From positions 1 to 5,549 of the forward strand of contig JBPCJC010000022.1 in the NCBI GenBank assembly GCA_051005695.1: a stretch of 5,549 bases of DNA, given 5' to 3'. This stretch comes from JACCTI01 sp051005695 (GTDB lineage: Bacteria; Verrucomicrobiota; Verrucomicrobiia; Chthoniobacterales; UBA10450). This document shows, piece after piece, positions 1 through 5,549 of the stretch (positions within the stretch are counted from its first letter, which is position 1; every line of letters begins with the position of its first letter). Below the pieces are notes generated by a model. It worked only from the letters and a program-made list of their open reading frames with translations, was not told the DNA's origin and made no database searches. The position numbers were made by a program, and so were the translations under genes.

Positions 1-1
1 G

Positions 2-286
2 GCGCTGGACACTGCCATCACCGCGGTGGGCGGGATGGATCAGCAGCAACGGGCGAGCAAGACCGTGCAGATCGCCGGGACGGATGCGCGGAACACGGCG
101 GCGAATTCGCTCTACGATAATTTGCTCACGATCCAGAACGCGGCCGAGATCGAGTGGCCGGAACGCGAGGCGAGCAATCGCGCCACGCGCGATTCCTTCC
201 GGATGCCCGGTTTTCCGCCGAGCGATCGGCACAAGAGCAGCCCGCCTCCAGCGGGTGGCAGCTCCACCCCGCCGGCTACGCCGTAA
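2..286 (+). CDS. C-terminal fragment of an unrecognised small protein with a Pro-rich tail (5' end outside window)
   Basis: The reading frame is open from the left edge to a TAA at 284-286, giving 94 visible residues; the true start lies upstream. GTG at 26 and ATG at 35 are in frame, but the frame continues before them, so neither need be the start. Codons are strongly G/C at third positions, like the suf genes, which supports real coding. The first ~70 residues are rich in Ala, Gln, Glu and Arg and look helical (for example the stretch around SLYDNLLTIQNAAEIEWP). The last ~25 residues are a low-complexity Pro/Ser/Gly tail ending PPATP. No catalytic motif, signal or membrane segment is visible. 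I do not recognise the family. Its stop is about 100 nt before sufC, on the same strand, so co-transcription is possible but unproven. Confidence 0.6.
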   Translation, partial: ALDTAITAVGGMDQQQRASKTVQIAGTDARNTAANSLYDNLLTIQNAAEIEWPEREASNRATRDSFRMPGFPPSDRHKSSPPPAGGSSTPPATP

Positions 287-294
287 GGGAATTT

Positions 295-320
295 CCGGCG
301 TCCCGCGCGCGCCGCGCCGG
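295..320. repeat. GC-rich inverted repeat between the upstream gene and sufC
   Basis: CCGGCG at 295-300 is the reverse complement of CGCCGG at 315-320, with a 14-nt GC-rich loop; an alternative shorter stem pairs 296-300 with 310-314. It starts 9 nt after the stop of the upstream gene, so it could be the end-of-transcript hairpin of that gene. However, the following bases (gcgagttaaa) are not a U-tract, so it is not a classical intrinsic terminator. In DNA this GC-rich, a 6-bp stem can easily occur by chance. Confidence 0.25.
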
Positions 321-384
321 GCGAGTTAAACCGAATGGCCGTTCGCAAAGCGGCTAAAGCGGGTTACCTTTGTCGTCTCCCGAA

Positions 385-1149
385 ATGAATCAATTAGAGA
401 TCCACGATTTACACGCCACGATTGCCGGTCAGGAGATCCTTCGCGGCCTCAGTTTGACCGTCCCGAAAGGGGAGATCCACGCGATCATGGGCCCGAATGG
501 CTCGGGCAAAAGTACGCTCGCGAAAATCATCGCCGGTCATCCCGATTACAAAGTGACCCGGGGCTCGGTCTTGATGGATGGCGAAGATATTCTCGCGCTC
601 GCCCCGGACGAACGCGCGCGCCAGGGCATCTTTCTCGCCTTCCAATATCCGAACGAAATTCCCGGGGTGACGATCGCGAATTTCCTGCGCGCGGCGGTGC
701 AGGCGCGTTTGCCCGAAGGCGAGGAGCTGGAGGCGACTGATTACTACGCGAAGCTTTACGAGAAAATGGATTTGCTGGAGATGGATCGCGCGTTCACTTC
801 GCGATCGGTCAATGAAGGATTTTCCGGCGGCGAGAAAAAGCGCAATGAAATCCTGCAACTGGCGATGCTCGAGCCGAAATATGCGGTGCTCGATGAAACT
901 GACAGCGGGCTCGACATCGACGCGCTCAAGGTGGTCGCGAACGGCGTTAATTCTTTACGCGGACCAAACCTCGGCGTTCTCCTGATTACGCACTATCAAC
1001 GCCTGCTCGATTACATTGTGCCCGATCACGTGCATGTGATGGTGCAGGGCCGAATCGTGCGCAGCGGCGACAAGAATCTCGCTTTGGAATTGGAAGAAAA
1101 AGGTTACGAATGGGTCCGCGAAGTCCTCGCGGAACCGGTCGCAGCCTAA
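385..1149 (+). CDS. sufC: SufC, ABC-type ATPase of the SUF Fe-S cluster assembly complex
   Basis: This is the cytosolic ATPase subunit of SufBC2D; its ATP-driven dimerisation reshapes SufB/SufD so that an Fe-S cluster can be built. From ATG at 385 it has 254 residues, close to the ~250 usual for the family. Every ABC element is visible: Walker A GPNGSGKST at residues 36-44 (Lys42), Q-loop FQYP (Gln87), the SufC-type signature FSGGEKKRNE at 146-155, Walker B ending VLDE (Asp170/Glu171) followed by the D-loop TDSGLD, and the H-loop His203 in LLITHYQRLL. There are no membrane segments, which separates it from transporter ATPases, and sufB and sufD follow directly. The start is uncertain: ATG 385 gives the family-like N-terminus MNQLEIHDL, but an in-frame TTG at 370 would add five residues. 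Neither has an obvious Shine-Dalgarno sequence. It is the first gene of the visible operon. Confidence 0.97.
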   Translation: MNQLEIHDLHATIAGQEILRGLSLTVPKGEIHAIMGPNGSGKSTLAKIIAGHPDYKVTRGSVLMDGEDILALAPDERARQGIFLAFQYPNEIPGVTIANFLRAAVQARLPEGEELEATDYYAKLYEKMDLLEMDRAFTSRSVNEGFSGGEKKRNEILQLAMLEPKYAVLDETDSGLDIDALKVVANGVNSLRGPNLGVLLITHYQRLLDYIVPDHVHVMVQGRIVRSGDKNLALELEEKGYEWVREVLAEPVAA

Positions 1150-1150
1150 C

Positions 1151-1156
1151 GAGGAG
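1151..1156 (+). promoter_or_regulatory. Ribosome binding site of sufB
   Basis: GAGGAG lies in the 11-nt gap between the sufC stop and the sufB ATG, 4 nt before ATG 1161. It fixes 1161 as the start rather than the longer in-frame extension, which would overlap the end of sufC. It contrasts with sufC, which has no clear site. Confidence 0.75.
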
Positions 1157-1160
1157 TAAC

Positions 1161-2570
1161 ATGGTCAAGGAAATATCGCCTCTCGAAATCGAACGGAACG
1201 CCGGCAACTTCGCCTATCCGGAAACGCACCTGCATGACGCCGGCGTGGGCCTGACGGAAGACACGATTCATTACATCTCGAACATCAAGGAAGACCCGGA
1301 TTGGGTTCGCCAATTTCGGCTCAACGCCTACAAGACTTTCCTGAGCAAACCAATGCCGACGCATTGGGCGAGCAAGGATTTGGAAGCGATCGTCTTCGAA
1401 AATATTCGCTACTACCTGAGCAGCGGAACGCAGCCAAAACGGAGCTGGGAAGATGTGCCGGATGATGTGAAGCGCACCTTCGAGCGGCTCGGAATTCCGG
1501 AGCAGGAACGAAAATTTCTCGCGGGCGTGGAAGCGCAGTTCGATAGCGAAGCGGTTTATTCCAACATCAAAGCGGCGGTCGGCGAGCAGGGTGTGATCTT
1601 TGTCGGCTCGACCGAAGGCTTGAAGAATCATCCGGAGATTTTCCGGAAGTGGTTCGGCAAGGTGATCCCGACCGGCGACAATAAATTCAGCGCGCTCAAT
1701 TCCGCGGTCTTCAGCGGTGGCTCGTTCATCTACGTTCCGCCGGGCGTGAAAGTGAAGCACCCGCTCCAGGCTTACTTCCGGATTAACGCCGAGAACTTTG
1801 GGCAGTTCGAACGCACGCTCATCATCGTGGATGAAGGCGCGGAGCTGACCTACATGGAAGGCTGCACCGCGCCAAAGTTTAATACCGCGACGCTGCACAG
1901 CGCAGTCGTCGAGCTGGTCGCGATGAAGGGTGCGAAGATCCAATACATCACCGTGCAGAATTGGTCGGCCAATGTTTTCAATCTCGTGACCAAACGCGCG
2001 CTCGCGCACGAAGAAGCGGAAGTGAAATGGATCGATTGCAATATCGGTTCGCGCCTGACGATGAAATATCCGGGCGTGGTTTTGAAGGGACGGAAAGCAC
2101 GCGGCGAAGTCTTATCGATCGCGCTCGCGAGCAACGGCCAGCATCAGGATACCGGCGCAAAAATGGTCCACGCCGCGGACGAAACCACGAGCAATATTAT
2201 CTCGAAATCGATCAGCATCGGCACCGGTCGCGCCACTTATCGCGGGCTCGTGCACGTGCCGAAGCATCTCAAGAATTGCAAGAACAACACCGAGTGCGAC
2301 GCGCTCTTGATTAACTCCAACAGCCGCACCGACACCTATCCCGCGATCACTGTCCGCGGGACCGGAAATTCCGTGCAACACGAAGCCAGCGTCAGCCAAG
2401 TTTCGGCCGAGCAAATCTTTTACATGCAGCAGCGCGGCCTGACCGAAGCGCAGGCGATGAGCCTGAGCGTGAACGGATTCGTCAACGATCTCGTGCGCCA
2501 GTTTCCGATGGAATACAGCGTCGAGTTGAAACGCCTGATCGAACTTGAGATGGAAGGTTCCGTCGGCTAA
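1161..2570 (+). CDS. sufB: SufB, scaffold subunit of the SUF Fe-S cluster assembly complex
   Basis: SufB receives persulfide sulfur from the desulfurase system and, with SufD and SufC, assembles nascent Fe-S clusters in the cytosol. The product is 469 residues, matching the shorter Bacillus/SMS-like SufB type (~465) rather than the E. coli one (495). Landmarks are FIYVPPGVKVKHPL starting at residue 189, EGCTAP (Cys235), the VQNW motif of the beta-helix core, TECDALL with Cys379, and the C-terminus EMEGSVG. Cys379 matches E. coli Cys405, known to be essential, and H407-E408 match His433-Glu434: the 29-residue spacing from the Cys to the Glu is identical. Cys235 matches E. coli Cys254. The E. 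coli-type insertion after the VQNW segment is absent. An additional cysteine, Cys373, lies six residues before the essential one. The start is set by GAGGAG at 1151-1156. Translation is likely coupled to sufC, 11 nt upstream. Confidence 0.97.
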   Translation: MVKEISPLEIERNAGNFAYPETHLHDAGVGLTEDTIHYISNIKEDPDWVRQFRLNAYKTFLSKPMPTHWASKDLEAIVFENIRYYLSSGTQPKRSWEDVPDDVKRTFERLGIPEQERKFLAGVEAQFDSEAVYSNIKAAVGEQGVIFVGSTEGLKNHPEIFRKWFGKVIPTGDNKFSALNSAVFSGGSFIYVPPGVKVKHPLQAYFRINAENFGQFERTLIIVDEGAELTYMEGCTAPKFNTATLHSAVVELVAMKGAKIQYITVQNWSANVFNLVTKRALAHEEAEVKWIDCNIGSRLTMKYPGVVLKGRKARGEVLSIALASNGQHQDTGAKMVHAADETTSNIISKSISIGTGRATYRGLVHVPKHLKNCKNNTECDALLINSNSRTDTYPAITVRGTGNSVQHEASVSQVSAEQIFYMQQRGLTEAQAMSLSVNGFVNDLVRQFPMEYSVELKRLIELEMEGSVG

Positions 2571-2580
2571 CTTCCGCCCG

Positions 2581-2628
2581 CAGAGCGAGCGAGGCGCGGC
2601 GGTCTTCGGGCCGCCGTTCGCGTCTCTG
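2581..2628 (+). repeat. Imperfect hairpin in the sufB-sufD spacer
   Basis: CGGCGG at 2597-2602 pairs with CCGCCG at 2611-2616 around an 8-nt loop, and CAGAG at 2581-2585 pairs with CTCTG at 2624-2628, giving an interrupted stem-loop that fills most of the 97-nt gap between sufB and sufD. No T-run follows, so it is not an intrinsic terminator. As RNA it could stabilise the upstream sufCB message or tune sufD expression; this is inference. Two nested complementary segments make chance less likely than a single stem would. Confidence 0.4.
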
Positions 2629-2658
2629 CATTCGGCCATGAGTCCTACCGCCATTCTC

Positions 2659-2663
2659 GAGGA
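2659..2663 (+). promoter_or_regulatory. Probable ribosome binding site of sufD
   Basis: GAGGA sits 4 nt before ATG 2668, the same spacing as the GAGGAG site of sufB. This is the main reason for preferring ATG 2668 over ATG 2638, which is preceded by a pyrimidine/GC sequence without an SD-like stretch. The same bases would be Glu codons if translation began at 2638. Confidence 0.5.
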
Positions 2664-2667
2664 AGAA

Positions 2668-3999
2668 ATGGAAATCGCATCGCCGCAGGATCACTCCGCC
2701 CGTGGGATTCTCTCCGGGCCGGCTCCTGGCCTAACGAGTGATCTACCGACGTGGTTCAGCCAGCGGCAGCAGGAAGCATGGCGGCGCTTTGCCGCCTTGC
2801 CGATGCCAAATCGGAAGGATCCGGCCTGGCGCTTTTCCAATGTGGCCGCGCTTGATTTGGCGCCGTTTGTCAGCGGCGGTCCAACCGCGCCCGCAGAAGC
2901 GAAGGAAATTCTCGCGCGCTCCAGTTCGTTAGGCGAAGTCGCGGGCCGATTGATTTTTGCGGACGAGCAACTGCTGCGACGCGATCCGTTGCCGGAGTCG
3001 TTGCAGAAACTCGGCGTCGTTCTGAAACCACTGGAGCGCGGGTTGATTGAACACGAAGAACTTTTCCAAAAACATTTCATGACTCAGCCGGCCGCGCTGG
3101 GCTCGGCGACGTTTGCCGCATTGCATGAAGCATTCGTTAGGTCAGGGACTTTCATTTATGTTCCGCGGGGCGTCGAAGTGGAATTGCCGCTGGAGATTTT
3201 TCATTGGCTCGCGGCCGAGAACGCCGCGGTCTTTCCGCACACTCTGCTGATCGCGGACGAGCTCGCGAAGGTGACCGTGATCGAACATTTCCGTTCGGTT
3301 CACCCGACACGCGCTGGATTCGCCTGCGGCGTGAACGATCTCGTGGTCGGGCGCGGCGCGCAGGTAAAGTACGTCTGTGTGCAGGACTGGAATCCGCGCG
3401 TGCTTTCGATTCAGCTCAACGCCACCACCGTGGAACGCGATGCCGCGGCGATGAGTTTGAATTTGAATCTCGGCGGTGCCTATTCTCGGTTCGAAAGCCT
3501 CAGCCGTCTGATCGGCGAAGGCGCGCGCAGCGACCTCCTCGCGGTTTCGGTAGCGCAGGGCGCGCAGGAATTCGATGCCCGGACTTTGCAGGATCACGCC
3601 TCGCCGCACACAACCAGCGACCTGCTTTACAAGAACTCGTTAGACCAAAAAGCGCGCACTACGTTTGGCGGGCTGATCCGGGTGGAACCGCACGCGCATT
3701 TTACCGACGCCTATCAAACCGTGCGCAATCTTCTTCTGAGCGACGAAGCCGAAGCGAATTCGATGCCCGGGCTGGAGATCCTGGCGGATAACGTGAAATG
3801 CAGTCACGGCGCGACCTCGGGCCAATTGAACGAGGACGAACTCTTCTACCTCCTCGCGCGCGGCATTCCTAAAAACGTCGCGCAACACCTGCTCGTAAGC
3901 GGCTTCCTTAACGAAGTGGTCGATCGCCTCGACCAGCCCGAGATCGCGGCCATCCTGCATAGCCTGATCGAGGCGAAGTTCGCTCGTAGCACTCGTTAG
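2668..3999 (+). CDS. sufD: SufD, SufB-paralogous subunit of the SUF Fe-S cluster assembly complex
   Basis: SufD pairs with SufB on a SufC dimer to form SufBC2D and is needed for iron acquisition and cluster assembly. From ATG 2668 it has 443 residues (E. coli SufD 423). The N-terminal helical region contains the usual LPMPNRKDPAWRFSN-type segment, followed by the beta-helix core shared with SufB: FIYVPRGVEVELPL begins at residue 162, and VQDW parallels the SufB VQNW. The SufD-defining motif KCSHGAT carries Cys378 and His380, the latter matching E. coli His360, which is required for function. Where SufB has EGCTAP, SufD has EHFRS, so the SufB-type Cys is absent, as expected. ELFYLLARGI near the C-terminus is also typical. 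The start is ambiguous: ATG 2638 would give 453 residues. It is the last suf gene in the window; no sufS follows and it ends 23 nt from a convergent gene. Confidence 0.95.
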   Translation: MEIASPQDHSARGILSGPAPGLTSDLPTWFSQRQQEAWRRFAALPMPNRKDPAWRFSNVAALDLAPFVSGGPTAPAEAKEILARSSSLGEVAGRLIFADEQLLRRDPLPESLQKLGVVLKPLERGLIEHEELFQKHFMTQPAALGSATFAALHEAFVRSGTFIYVPRGVEVELPLEIFHWLAAENAAVFPHTLLIADELAKVTVIEHFRSVHPTRAGFACGVNDLVVGRGAQVKYVCVQDWNPRVLSIQLNATTVERDAAAMSLNLNLGGAYSRFESLSRLIGEGARSDLLAVSVAQGAQEFDARTLQDHASPHTTSDLLYKNSLDQKARTTFGGLIRVEPHAHFTDAYQTVRNLLLSDEAEANSMPGLEILADNVKCSHGATSGQLNEDELFYLLARGIPKNVAQHLLVSGFLNEVVDRLDQPEIAAILHSLIEAKFARSTR

Positions 4000-4022
4000 T
4001 TTCTTTCGATCAGCGGCGCGGG
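4000..4022. other. 23-nt convergent junction without a visible terminator
   Basis: The stop of sufD (TAG, 3997-3999) and the stop of the - strand gene (TGA, 4023-4025 read on the - strand) are separated by only 23 nt. The sequence has a short pyrimidine run (tttctttc) but no stem-loop that I can pair on either strand. Transcripts from both sides therefore probably run into each other, or end by Rho-like or other factor-dependent means. Confidence 0.5.

Positions 4023-5549
<1,527 letters not shown>

Noticed and set aside
84..357. Overlapping short frames on both strands near the left edge
   Set aside because: They are Arg/Ala-rich alternative readings of the same DNA; the frame ending at 286 has the best codon pattern.
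321..384. Sigma-70 type promoter before sufC
   Set aside because: No -35/-10 pair with reasonable match and spacing could be found; a promoter may exist but is not supported by the sequence alone.
1146..2009. - strand open frame of 287 codons opposite sufB
   Set aside because: Antisense shadow typical of GC-rich coding DNA; the + strand here is unmistakably SufB with conserved motifs throughout.
2581..2628. Intrinsic terminator between sufB and sufD
   Set aside because: The hairpin is not followed by a T-run and the downstream gene belongs to the same complex, so full termination is unlikely.
3204..3791. + strand open frame of 195 codons inside sufD
   Set aside because: Arg-rich out-of-frame translation of sufD with no recognisable motif or RBS.

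Overview
The window is GC-rich, gene-dense bacterial DNA holding two unrelated blocks. On the + strand is a compact iron-sulfur cluster assembly operon, sufC-sufB-sufD. On the - strand, converging on it, is the C-terminal two-thirds or so of a large modular, probably secreted or surface-exposed protein. A short C-terminal fragment of an unrecognised + strand gene lies at the left edge. The source is probably a soil or environmental bacterium of the Verrucomicrobiota (Chthoniobacter-like) or a close relative. This is an inference from the LamG plus putative-Ig plus Thr-Pro architecture, the CBD gene order and the Bacillus/SMS-like SufB type; no rRNA or other decisive marker is present.

Layout: 2-286 is the 3' end of a small alpha-helical, Pro-tailed protein. 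287-384 is a spacer with a GC-rich inverted repeat and no convincing promoter. 385-1149 is sufC (ABC-type ATPase). 1161-2570 is sufB (scaffold subunit), 11 nt after sufC and preceded by a good ribosome binding site. 2571-2667 is a spacer holding a long imperfect hairpin. 2668-3999 is sufD (SufB paralogue). After a 23-nt convergent junction, 4023-5549 on the - strand encodes, from N to C, the end of a LamG/concanavalin-like domain, four putative-Ig (He_PIG-type) repeats, a (Thr-Pro)22 stalk encoded by a hexanucleotide tandem array, and a 38-residue Cys/His-rich tail containing CMVCH. Its N-terminus lies beyond the right edge.

How the genes work together: SufB, SufC and SufD form the SufBC2D complex, in which SufC ATP hydrolysis drives Fe-S cluster assembly on the SufB/SufD scaffold. 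The key catalytic residues are all present, so the complex looks functional. No cysteine desulfurase (SufS), SufE/SufU, SufA or Rrf2-type regulator is in the window, so the sulfur donor must be encoded elsewhere or upstream. The surface-protein gene has no evident functional link to Fe-S assembly and is probably only a neighbour.

I do not see a convincing new biological system here. The most distinctive signals are the block-structured (TP)n microsatellite with an embedded G-quadruplex-type run and the small CXXCH / HLDHGD tail of the surface protein.
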